From a virus, in the IMG/VR virus record IMGVR_UViG_3300025929_000016, positions 1 through 64,000 of that record: 64,000 nucleotides of DNA; one strand, 5' to 3'. The position numbers and the translations under genes were made by a program. The notes beneath the pieces were generated by a model, which made no database searches, was not told the DNA's origin, and worked only from the letters and a program-made list of their open reading frames with translations. The stretch's first letter is position 1; each line of letters begins with the position of its first letter. Of this stretch, positions 1-5,736 are shown piece after piece.

Positions 1-1
1 T

Positions 2-193
2 TGGTATCCAGGTCAGGTATGGATTGATGACCTAATGTTCCCGGACATCGTAAGCGTGGACTTTCAGACTGCGGCATTGGACACGTTGTCCTTTAATCTG
101 CCGTCCACAAGCGCACCGGCAGAGCTTCCGTTGCCCGGTACGGTATGGCTGTTAGGCGCTGGCCTGTTGGCGCTCTACAGGCGGTCTAAATAG
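2..193 (+). CDS. C-terminal part of a protein with a PEP-CTERM-like sorting tail (partial)
   Basis: The reading frame is open from the left edge and stops at TAG 191-193, so only the last 63 residues are seen. The end reads LPLPGTVWLLGAGLLALYRR followed by SK. This is the PEP-CTERM/VPLPA layout: a Pro-x-Pro box, one hydrophobic helix and a short Arg-rich tail. In known systems exosortase cleaves such tails and the protein goes to the cell surface or extracellular matrix. The part before it (VWIDDLMF, FNLPST) looks like the beta-rich end of such a protein. Whether it is a phage gene or flanking host DNA cannot be decided because the N-terminus is missing. No attachment-site repeat is visible between it and the next gene. 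Confidence 0.7.
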   Translation, partial: WYPGQVWIDDLMFPDIVSVDFQTAALDTLSFNLPSTSAPAELPLPGTVWLLGAGLLALYRRSK

Positions 194-235
194 GCTGCTG
201 TACGGTGCTGGCGTTCTGGTGTATGCTGGCACCTG

Positions 236-264
236 TTTCACCCGTAGTATATACCCTTTATAAT
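236..264 (+). promoter_or_regulatory. sigma70-type promoter
   Basis: TTTCAC (236-241), a 17-base spacer and a perfect TATAAT (259-264) lie 20 bases before the start codon at 285. It is likely to drive the genes from 285 to about 1617. Confidence 0.65.
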
Positions 265-284
265 CTGACAATTGAAAGCGAGCT

Positions 285-839
285 ATGGATACTCAAATCC
301 AATCTAGACTCAGGCTGTACTCCCTCATCGAAACTCACCTGCGCAAGGCAGCGGCTGACGTTAAGCCAATCACAGCCAAGCAATTGCTGTCGATACCCGA
401 GGTCCATCGGGCGGCTAACGGCAACATGAATGAAGTCCTCAATGTCCTGCGCACTTACGACAGCAAAGAAGTTCTAGTCAACTTCAGCGAGGCCAAAACT
501 TCTTTCTCCGCTAGTCAACTTACCTGGAAAGATGACATGCCTACTCCAACATTCCGCGTACAAATACGGCGCACGAAGGCCGAGCGTGAAGCAGAAGCTG
601 CTGGCGTCCACCGTGTGAAGCCTGCTCAAGCAGACCTCTACGCGGCCATGGGGCCAGACCATGTGCTGAACAAGCCCACCGGCCAGGAAGCTGGATACAA
701 ACCGAGCGGCGAGAAGGAGAACACTAAACCTGTACCAACAATCGGTGAACTTTCGGCCATGATTGTGCGACTCGGATATCAAGTCGGCATGCATGTTAAC
801 GAGTTTGACAAGATCACTCTTACTGTGACGGAGCAATAA
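285..839 (+). CDS. hypothetical early-type protein, 184 aa
   Basis: I do not recognise a family. The N-terminal 60 residues are mostly helical in character (YSLIETHLRKAAAD, TAKQLLSIPEVHRAANG, MNEVLNVLRTYDSKEVLV) and could form a winged-helix-like unit. The middle (about residues 95-145) is charged and Pro/Gly-rich, probably a linker. A short C-terminal beta/alpha piece ends at TVTEQ. It is the first gene behind the promoter at 236-264, and its stop TAA abuts the GTG start of the next gene, so the two are probably translationally coupled. Confidence 0.7.
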   Translation: MDTQIQSRLRLYSLIETHLRKAAADVKPITAKQLLSIPEVHRAANGNMNEVLNVLRTYDSKEVLVNFSEAKTSFSASQLTWKDDMPTPTFRVQIRRTKAEREAEAAGVHRVKPAQADLYAAMGPDHVLNKPTGQEAGYKPSGEKENTKPVPTIGELSAMIVRLGYQVGMHVNEFDKITLTVTEQ

Positions 840-1325
840 GTGAACCTGTTCTACTTACACGAGGATCCGCAGATCTGCGCCAGCATGCACTGCGACAAGC
901 ATGTGGTCAAGATGATAATCGAGACTGCGCAACTTCTCAGTACGGCAGTTCGCACCATCGAGCCTAACGCACCGAATGTCTACAAGACAAGCCACCTCAA
1001 CCATCCGTCGGCCAGATGGGTACGGGCGAATGCTCAGAACTATCGATGGGCAACGTTGCTGCTCAAGTTCCTAGGTGAGGAATACGAGCGGCGCTACGGC
1101 AAGCGGCATAAGACGATCCGTGAAGTCTATGGTTCCTTTGCCCAATACGAAGGACGCATGCCAGCGGGCGAGTTCTACCCGCCGCCGCAAGTGGTACCCG
1201 AGCAACACAAGCGTGACGATACGGTGGAAGCCTATCGTTCTTATTACCACGACAAGCTGAGCTTCATCTTCTACAAGAAGGGCGGCTGGCCTGAGTGGTT
1301 GGCTCAACCAGAAAGGGAAATCTAA
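840..1325 (+). CDS. conserved phage protein with DKHVVKMIIE motif
   Basis: The 161-residue protein starts at GTG 840, directly after the preceding stop. The N-terminal motif (MHCDKHVVKMIIETAQLL, residues about 17-34) followed by a HLNHPSARWV segment is typical of a phage/cyanophage family that is sometimes annotated as related to pyrimidine-dimer glycosylases. The catalytic N-terminal Thr of T4 endonuclease V is not present, so I do not assert that activity. It is rich in Tyr, His and Trp towards the C-terminus (YYHDKLSFIFYKKGGWPEW). It sits in a short operon with two membrane or secreted peptides downstream. Confidence 0.75.
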   Translation: MNLFYLHEDPQICASMHCDKHVVKMIIETAQLLSTAVRTIEPNAPNVYKTSHLNHPSARWVRANAQNYRWATLLLKFLGEEYERRYGKRHKTIREVYGSFAQYEGRMPAGEFYPPPQVVPEQHKRDDTVEAYRSYYHDKLSFIFYKKGGWPEWLAQPEREI

Positions 1326-1457
1326 ATGTGTACCCGGTCAGTTGTCGAGATTGAAATGATAATGCAGACACTCGCTATCTTCAGTACGGTGGTACTGATT
1401 GTCTGTTGCCTCGGCATACTGGCCGGGATTCGCAAACACACCAAGAGGGAGTATTGA
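1326..1457 (+). CDS. 43-aa single-span membrane peptide
   Basis: ATG 1326 follows the preceding TAA without a gap. The product has a short polar N-terminus, one hydrophobic helix (TVVLIVCCLGILAGI) and a basic tail (RKHTKREY). Such peptides are common in phage early operons. The function is unknown. The next gene starts two bases after its stop, which supports co-translation. Confidence 0.5.
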   Translation: MCTRSVVEIEMIMQTLAIFSTVVLIVCCLGILAGIRKHTKREY

Positions 1458-1458
1458 A

Positions 1459-1617
1459 ATGTGGCTCTTGACCATCCTCATTTGGAACGTGCATGGGCTG
1501 GACGCGTTCACAAAAGAGTTACCAACCTACGATATCTGTAACGAGGTCGGCCACAGTTACCTCGTCATGGCTGGCAACAAGACCAGCGTCCAGTATCAGT
1601 GCGTCAAAATAAAATAG
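1459..1617 (+). CDS. small exported Cys protein, 52 aa
   Basis: The start ATG 1459 is chosen because GAGGGAG lies just upstream and because it directly follows the previous stop. The N-terminus (MWLLTILIWNVHGLDA) looks like a signal peptide or anchor. The mature part holds two Cys (DICNEVG... and ...YQCVKIK) that could form a disulfide in the periplasm. It resembles a widespread type of short phage protein with a signal sequence and a C...GxxY...C pattern. The role is unknown. Confidence 0.55.
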   Translation: MWLLTILIWNVHGLDAFTKELPTYDICNEVGHSYLVMAGNKTSVQYQCVKIK

Positions 1618-1646
1618 TTGTAATCCTTTCCACTCCGCAGTATAAT
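1618..1646 (+). promoter_or_regulatory. sigma70-type promoter for the GHKL gene
   Basis: TTGTAA (1618-1623), a 17-base spacer and a perfect TATAAT (1641-1646). The -35 overlaps the end of the upstream gene. The predicted transcript starts near 1653 and carries the CTATACAG leader before ATG 1681. Confidence 0.7.
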
Positions 1647-1663
1647 GAAAGTTCACCAACCAA

Positions 1664-1680
1664 CCTATACAGGATATAAC
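1664..1680 (+). promoter_or_regulatory. CTATACAG leader element with RBS
   Basis: CCTATACAGGATATAAC lies directly before ATG 1681. AGGA serves as Shine-Dalgarno. The same element precedes at least seven other start codons in the window, which also supports ATG 1681 over an in-frame ATG at 1645. Confidence 0.65.
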
Positions 1681-2793
1681 ATGAGCAACCTCCAACTGAC
1701 CGTTACCCGCGCCCTGCGCAAGTTCAAAGACCGCACCTTTGAACTGCCTATGACTCGCAACTACGTGGCTGCATGGGGATTTACCGAGGCTATTCGTGAG
1801 ATTCTGCAGAACGCCCTGGACAGCGAGTCGAAGTTCAAGTGGGACTACAGCGATAATGTTCTTCGCGTCATCAGTGAAGACAGTAAGCTAGATCTAAAAT
1901 CCTTGCTCCTGGGCGGTACGACAAAGCAAAACGACGAAAATGCCATCGGCAGCTTCGGCGAAGGCTACAAGCTGGCGCTGCTCGTGCTTACTCGGCTATC
2001 TTACGATGTGAAAGTGTTCAATGCCGGTGTGCTGTGGACGCCATGCTTCAAGAAGTCGACCAAATTCGGCGAAGAAACGCTGCATATCGAAGAAACATGG
2101 GTCGAGAACCCGCCTAAAGGTCTCGTGTTTCAGATTGGCGGTGTGCCTGAATACCGGTACGAAGATATCGTCAAACGCTGCCTACCCATGCAGAACCCTT
2201 CCACCTTCGGCAAAGTACTGCACACCATCATGGGCGATATCCATGTTGACGTACCGGGTTCGCTCTACGTCAACGGACTGTTCGTATGCAAAACGGACAT
2301 GCGCCACAGCTATGACGTGAAGCCTGAGTTTATCACACTGGAACGCGACAGGCAGACCATCAACACATGGGACTTGTACAATCTGTCCAAGGAAATGTGG
2401 TTTCTGACCGAGCGCTTCGATACCATAGCGGATATGATTGAGGCTGGTGCCCGCGATATGGTCTACGCAGAGTACGACACACCGGATGTGCTGAAGGATT
2501 TCTTGTACCAGCACTGGAAGAACAAGAATCCCGGCAAGATCGCAGTCAACAACAGCGAAGAGATGAAGCGTTATATCGAAAACGGTATGACCAACGTGGT
2601 GATTGTCACCCAATCCTACCATAGTATCCTTAACTCCAACGATGAGTACAAGGCTGGCGCTGTTGTGCTAAAGAAGGACACGCCTCAGGAGATCCTTCAG
2701 AAGTGGTACGACAGCATTCCGCAAGGCTTATTGCCTAATGATGTTGATGTAGCATTTGGCAATATCATGCGCAACGCCAGCGCCTGGAGGTAA
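1681..2793 (+). CDS. GHKL-family ATPase (rIIA-like architecture)
   Basis: The 370-residue protein carries the ATP-binding signatures of the GHKL (gyrase/Hsp90/histidine kinase/MutL) fold. There is an N-box EILQNALD (E40, N44, D47), a region LLLGGTTKQ where the second Gly motif is expected, and a Gly-rich lid GSFGEGYKLAL (residues 90-100). A second domain follows with no motif I can name. The best-known phage GHKL protein is T4 rIIA, which affects lysis inhibition and exclusion; a similar protective or membrane-related role here is only inferred. It has its own promoter and leader, and a strong hairpin element follows its stop, so it is probably transcribed alone. Confidence 0.75.
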   Translation: MSNLQLTVTRALRKFKDRTFELPMTRNYVAAWGFTEAIREILQNALDSESKFKWDYSDNVLRVISEDSKLDLKSLLLGGTTKQNDENAIGSFGEGYKLALLVLTRLSYDVKVFNAGVLWTPCFKKSTKFGEETLHIEETWVENPPKGLVFQIGGVPEYRYEDIVKRCLPMQNPSTFGKVLHTIMGDIHVDVPGSLYVNGLFVCKTDMRHSYDVKPEFITLERDRQTINTWDLYNLSKEMWFLTERFDTIADMIEAGARDMVYAEYDTPDVLKDFLYQHWKNKNPGKIAVNNSEEMKRYIENGMTNVVIVTQSYHSILNSNDEYKAGAVVLKKDTPQEILQKWYDSIPQGLLPNDVDVAFGNIMRNASAWR

Positions 2794-2800
2794 ATTTATA

Positions 2801-2885
2801 GCCAGTTGGTACCAGCGTACCAACTGGCCCATTTAAAACGCTTGGCGGGCCTGTCTGATAGCCCTGCTAGGCGTTTTAAATGGGC
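2801..2885 (+). repeat. dispersed hairpin repeat, copy 1
   Basis: An 11-bp perfect stem with a 6-base loop (GCCAGTTGGTA, CCAGCG, TACCAACTGGC; 2801-2828) is followed by a second perfect 15-bp stem (2827-2841 with 2871-2885) enclosing GGGC...GCCC. A smaller GGGC-GCTTT-GCCC hairpin and a short T-run follow to about 2900. It is one of four related copies (with 5035-5087, 24000-24049 and 61139-61183). All lie just after a stop codon and are read in the sense direction, so a 3' end, terminator or RNA-stability element is likely. Confidence 0.7.
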
Positions 2886-2913
2886 GCTTTGCCCGGTTTT
2901 GCGTAGGTGTAGC

Positions 2914-3099
2914 ATGTATGCAATCTTAATTGAGCATGAACCTAAGTCACGGTGGAAGTATCCAAGTGACTGGACAGTAGTCAGCCCGACAAGAGTTGTT
3001 GGCATCGTACCCGATGGGGATTACTGGTACCAACACTGTAAGAGGTTTCCGACAACCGTAGCAATTAAACTGGAGGACTTACGCACTAGTCAACTCTAA
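2914..3099 (+). CDS. hypothetical protein, 61 aa
   Basis: The start ATG 2914 follows a TAGGTG ribosome site; an upstream in-frame ATG would lie in the hairpin repeat. The product (MYAILIEHEPKSRWKYPSDW... LEDLRTSQL) looks like a compact mixed alpha/beta domain with the core VVGIVPDGDYWYQH. No family is recognised. It lies between the hairpin repeat and the promoter at 3119. Confidence 0.5.
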   Translation: MYAILIEHEPKSRWKYPSDWTVVSPTRVVGIVPDGDYWYQHCKRFPTTVAIKLEDLRTSQL

Positions 3100-3118
3100 A
3101 AGAAAATGGAAATTTCGC

Positions 3119-3147
3119 TTTACAGCAAGAATTTTCCTTGCTATAGT
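3119..3147 (+). promoter_or_regulatory. strong extended -10 promoter with dyad in the spacer
   Basis: TTTACA (3119-3124), a 17-base spacer and TATAGT (3142-3147) preceded by TG (extended -10). The spacer itself is an inverted repeat (GCAAG...CTTGC, 3125-3141), which could be an operator. This should be one of the strongest promoters in the window. Confidence 0.75.
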
Positions 3148-3203
3148 ACTGTCTAACGGGATGCACATCCTGTTCAACTCAACCAATTACCGGAGAATCA
3201 ATC

Positions 3204-3695
3204 ATGGCACTCACCGCCGTTCTGAACGCAGCAGATCTGTCCCTCGCAGGCAAAGCAAACACCAAAGCTGAAATCGCCGCCATCGTTGGCGAGCAAGCCG
3301 ACCAGTTCGTTCTGGTTACGCGCAAGGATTTCCAGCCGTCCGACCAGTACGCAACCTTCGACGAAATGCTCGGCAAGGTGCGCAAGGAAAAGCCAGCCGC
3401 TGAGCCGAAGCCAGCCCGCGCCGGCGTGACCCCAATCGAAGGCGAGTACCATCTGGTCAAGCCTTTCCCGGCCACCGCCGATGATCATCCGAAAAAGCCG
3501 ATCTGGAACGCGATCGAAGCCAACACGGATGTCGCCGCAGCTAAGGCAGCATGCCCGGCCGAGAACCCGAAGCGCAAGACCAACGGCGTCTACACCTTCG
3601 CCAGCGAGTTCCGCTACTTCCTGAAAGCGGGATATGTGGCAATGGGCGCTGCTCCTGCCGCAGCCGACGAAGGCAACGAGCAACAAGCAGCCTAA
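3204..3695 (+). CDS. highly expressed hypothetical protein, 163 aa
   Basis: A strong promoter, a good RBS (GGAG) and an immediate terminator make this a monocistronic, probably abundant early protein. It has an N-terminal alpha/beta part (residues 1-55), a charged Pro/Ala linker (KEKPAAEPKPARAG) and a C-terminal unit with IWNAIEANTD, a PAENPKRKTNGVYTF stretch and SEFRYFLKAGYVAMG. The C-terminal unit resembles the C-terminus of the protein at 59943-60551 (SIWQHVF..., KTGRVITAYSEMQWAIKSGWIA), which also stands alone between a leader and a terminator. A winged-helix-like nucleic-acid-binding role is possible but not shown. Confidence 0.75.
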   Translation: MALTAVLNAADLSLAGKANTKAEIAAIVGEQADQFVLVTRKDFQPSDQYATFDEMLGKVRKEKPAAEPKPARAGVTPIEGEYHLVKPFPATADDHPKKPIWNAIEANTDVAAAKAACPAENPKRKTNGVYTFASEFRYFLKAGYVAMGAAPAAADEGNEQQAA

Positions 3696-3713
3696 GTCGA
3701 CGTATTACATAGA

Positions 3714-3738
3714 GGCCTCCTTCGGGAGGCTTTTATTT
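3714..3738 (+). terminator. rho-independent terminator
   Basis: GCCTCC-TTCG-GGAGGC (3715-3730) is followed by TTTTATTTT. The UUCG tetraloop and U-tract are classical. It closes the 3204-3695 gene. Confidence 0.85.
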
Positions 3739-3760
3739 TGCCTGTTACCTTGAGGTCATT

Positions 3761-3997
3761 ATGCCAACGACGGAAAACCAAGAACTAAGGGACGCAGTCA
3801 AGCACATCAGCCACAAGTTCCGCACACCAATGAATGTTATCAGCAGTGCGGGCCAGTTGTTACAGAAGAGCGAGCTGACGGAAAAGCAGAGGGATTATAT
3901 CAACAGGCAGCTACGAGCCATCGACACGATGACCAACGTACTGGATGAACTACTAGATAAGGCCGGTGAACCTACCCGGCATAGTGCAGAAGAATAA
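3761..3997 (+). CDS. stand-alone HisKA (histidine kinase dimerisation/phosphoacceptor) domain
   Basis: All 78 residues match one HisKA/DHp helical hairpin: helix 1 with the H-box ISHKFRTPMNVISSAGQLL (H18), then a turn, then helix 2 (LTEKQRDYINRQL... TNVLDELLDKAGE). No ATPase (HATPase_c) domain, sensor, membrane segment or receiver follows; the gene is closed by a terminator at 4001. In normal kinases the residue after the His is usually Glu or Asp and takes part in autophosphorylation; here it is Lys19. It may therefore act as a decoy or dimerisation partner for host kinases or response regulators. No promoter of its own is clear, so it may depend on read-through past 3738. RBS TTGAGGT lies upstream. 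Confidence 0.8.
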   Translation: MPTTENQELRDAVKHISHKFRTPMNVISSAGQLLQKSELTEKQRDYINRQLRAIDTMTNVLDELLDKAGEPTRHSAEE

Positions 3998-4000
3998 AAT

Positions 4001-4024
4001 AAAGCCCGCAATTGCGGGCTTTTT
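4001..4024. terminator. bidirectional terminator
   Basis: AAAGCCCGCAATTGCGGGCTTT is a perfect palindrome with A- and T-runs on both sides. It separates the plus-strand block from the minus-strand operon that ends at 4046. Confidence 0.85.
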
Positions 4025-4045
4025 AACGGGTCTGGGAGCCGTCTT

Positions 4046-4225
4046 TTACGCGGCCACGGTGCAAGTTGCCAGCAGGGTTGTTAGCCGGTCAAATTCCTTG
4101 GCCGCTGGCTTACCATCAAACATCGCAAGACGGTTGACAGCAGCCGTCGCCGCCTCCATCTCTTCCCACGTTTCGATAGCCTGAATGCTCTTAGCATTGT
4201 TCACGGCATCTTTCTCATTGTCCAT
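4046..4225 (-). CDS. hypothetical protein, 59 aa
   Basis: ATG 4225 starts a small acidic helical protein (MDNEKDAVNNAKSIQAIETW... TLLATCTVAA). It follows the stop of the upstream gene by two bases and is the last gene of the minus-strand operon before the terminator. No family is recognised. Confidence 0.6.
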   Translation of the reverse strand: MDNEKDAVNNAKSIQAIETWEEMEAATAAVNRLAMFDGKPAAKEFDRLTTLLATCTVAA

Positions 4226-4227
4226 AA

Positions 4228-4554
4228 TTATCTCCAGTCAGTTACGGTTATGTTAGTGAGACGACCTCTGGTCTCAAGTTCCTTTGCTACCTCAACAAAG
4301 TTGTCGGCCTCAAAGTAGTTACCTATCTGCACAACGACAGGATCTTTCAGACCGAGCACCTTATCACGCTGATCAGCGAAGACCGCGTCCATTGGTGTAC
4401 GACCAATGACATCCATAAAGTCTTTGAACTGCATCTGGTTCTTTGCCAGTACGACAAAGTTCCTTGGCAGCATCTTACCCAAGCCTTCCATGGCCTTCTC
4501 GCAGACCGGGCCTTCTCTACGCCCCTCCACTGTTATTTGAAAGTTGTTTCGCAT
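4228..4554 (-). CDS. hypothetical protein, 108 aa
   Basis: This is a mixed alpha/beta protein (MRNNFQITVEGRREGPVCEKA...). It has a central segment VVVQIGNYFEADNFVEVAKELETRG and no recognised motif. It starts inside the end of the nuclease-like gene upstream (38-base overlap) and has an AGGG ribosome site. Context suggests an accessory role in nucleic-acid metabolism, but nothing in the protein shows it. Confidence 0.6.
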   Translation of the reverse strand: MRNNFQITVEGRREGPVCEKAMEGLGKMLPRNFVVLAKNQMQFKDFMDVIGRTPMDAVFADQRDKVLGLKDPVVVQIGNYFEADNFVEVAKELETRGRLTNITVTDWR

Positions 4555-4966
4555 GATTGACCCTGAGCATGTGTATGAGTTCAGCCTTCTTCACCTCAAA
4601 CATGGTAAGCCGTTCAAAGGTGAAGGAGTTAAACTGTTGGTAGAATTTTCCTGGAACCAGGAAATATCGTCTCTCGTATGCGACCAATATAGCACATGTT
4701 ACAGATTTTGCAAGCAACCTCGCAAAGAAGTTCTCTTGCTCAGACGATAAGGGATGGTTAAGCGAGGCAAACAATGAGGTATCTGCTTTCTTGGGCAGTA
4801 CCTTCACACTCTTACACTCCACCCAACCTTGATGCCTGTTGGCGTCTTCCGCATACCACACATCCGGCATGCCTGGATTAGTGCTGGACTCAATTGCCTG
4901 AGCAAAAAATCCTGCTTCCTTCAGCAACAACATAAACCTCTGCCGCAATGCGCTTTCACGTGCCAT
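4517..4966 (-). CDS. VRR-NUC/PD-(D/E)xK nuclease-like protein
   Basis: The 149-residue protein starts with a helical segment (MARESALRQRFMLLLKEAGFFA). It then shows the core of a VRR-NUC or resolvase-type nuclease: GMPDVWYAED (Asp of motif II) followed by GWVECKSVKV (the E-x-K motif). The family includes phage-encoded junction-processing nucleases and repair enzymes. The rest (ILVAYERRYFLVPGKF) fits the strand order of such folds. It lies directly after the hairpin repeat 5035-5087 in the minus operon. Substrate and partners are unknown. Confidence 0.7.
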   Translation of the reverse strand: MARESALRQRFMLLLKEAGFFAQAIESSTNPGMPDVWYAEDANRHQGWVECKSVKVLPKKADTSLFASLNHPLSSEQENFFARLLAKSVTCAILVAYERRYFLVPGKFYQQFNSFTFERLTMFEVKKAELIHMLRVNHAKQLSNNSGGA

Positions 4967-5034
4967 GATTTGCTTACCTGTGGGCCAAATAAAGCCCGGT
5001 TTGGGTACCGGGCAAGGTGCCTGCGGCCTAAATT

Positions 5035-5087
5035 ACAGGCCCGCCAAGGCGTTTAATTTACCCGGTTGGTAGGTTGGTACCAACCGG
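5035..5087 (-). repeat. dispersed hairpin repeat, copy 2
   Basis: On the minus strand CCGGTTGGTA-CCAACC-TACCAACCGG (5062-5087) is a 10-bp stem with a 6-base loop. AAATTAAACGCC and TTGGCGGGCCTG follow. It lies 14 bases after the stop of the MazG-like gene, in the sense direction. Confidence 0.65.
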
Positions 5088-5101
5088 CCTTTTTAAATTG
5101 C

Positions 5102-5557
5102 TCAGTTAAGGTTGATAAACGGTTCAAGGTTGGCTGGACTGTAGTGATCCGGCTTAATAATCTTGCCGTTGGCGTCCTTTAGAATCTTGCCGTCCGTGCG
5201 CTTGCTGTCATTGCTACGGATGACTTCTTCCAGACCGTTCTCGACGTCGGCGCCTTGGGACATACCTGCACCTGTGGAAACAACAATCAGGTCAAGGTCG
5301 GCGTCCAGCATTTCCTTGCGGCCTTCCAACGTGGACAAGGCTTTGCCGACGAAGAAATCATGCTTGCCTTGTTTGAACTGCATGCCAAGGTTGTCCAGGA
5401 TTTCAGCAATTTCTACCCGATCAAGAACCTTGAGCTTTTCAGCTAGTTCCTCGCACTGCAAGCCGACGTACATGGCCGACTGGCGCACGTTGACTTCAAA
5501 GGCTGTATTGCCAGCATCAACATTCCAGTTGATAATAGCGTCGATTGGATTCCTCAT
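5102..5557 (-). CDS. MazG-like/phosphoribosyl-ATP pyrophosphohydrolase-type NTP pyrophosphatase
   Basis: The start MRNPIDAIINWN at 5557 is used because it overlaps the upstream stop (ATGA). Residues 15-50 hold the helix with the acidic pair QCEELAEKLKV. Later comes LDADLDLIVVSTGAG, whose Asp residues complete the all-alpha NTP-PPase metal site. The end (EVIRSNDSKR TDGKILKDANGKIIKPDHYSP) is the usual tail of phage MazG-like/HisE-superfamily proteins. Such enzymes cleave NTPs or dNTPs to monophosphates, removing canonical or alarmone nucleotides. Here it could help shape the dNTP pool for modified DNA. Confidence 0.75.
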   Translation of the reverse strand: MRNPIDAIINWNVDAGNTAFEVNVRQSAMYVGLQCEELAEKLKVLDRVEIAEILDNLGMQFKQGKHDFFVGKALSTLEGRKEMLDADLDLIVVSTGAGMSQGADVENGLEEVIRSNDSKRTDGKILKDANGKIIKPDHYSPANLEPFINLN

Positions 5558-5736
5558 TGACCTGCCTCCTCGTTCAGGCGCTGTACGCCGTCTTGGTACG
5601 TTTTCAGGTTGATGTCCGTGGACAACTTGATTTCTGCCGAGCCGTACTTGCCGGTGCAGTAATTGATCTTCATGATAAGCTGTTCCATCAGTTCCAGCTT
5701 CTTCTCCAGATACACGGTCTTTTCCATAGCCATCAT
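5554..5736 (-). CDS. small coiled-coil protein, 60 aa
   Basis: A short protein (MMAMEKTVYLEKKLELMEQLIM... GVQRLNEEAGQ) with heptad-like helix at the start. It overlaps the MazG-like gene downstream (ATGA) and the glycosyltransferase upstream, so it is translationally coupled to both. Function unknown. Confidence 0.55.
   Translation of the reverse strand: MMAMEKTVYLEKKLELMEQLIMKINYCTGKYGSAEIKLSTDINLKTYQDGVQRLNEEAGQ

Noticed and set aside
194-284. A prophage attachment site between the PEP-CTERM-like gene and the first phage gene.
   Set aside because: No direct repeat with another part of the window and no integrase were found.
840-1325. Firm assignment as pyrimidine-dimer DNA glycosylase (T4 endonuclease V).
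   Set aside because: The catalytic N-terminal Thr and the typical motif order are not seen; only a loosely annotated phage family matches.
1664-1680. The CTATACAGGATATA element as a T7-like phage RNA polymerase promoter.
   Set aside because: Only the CTATA part recalls T7 promoters, upstream bases are not conserved between copies, and no phage RNA polymerase gene is visible.
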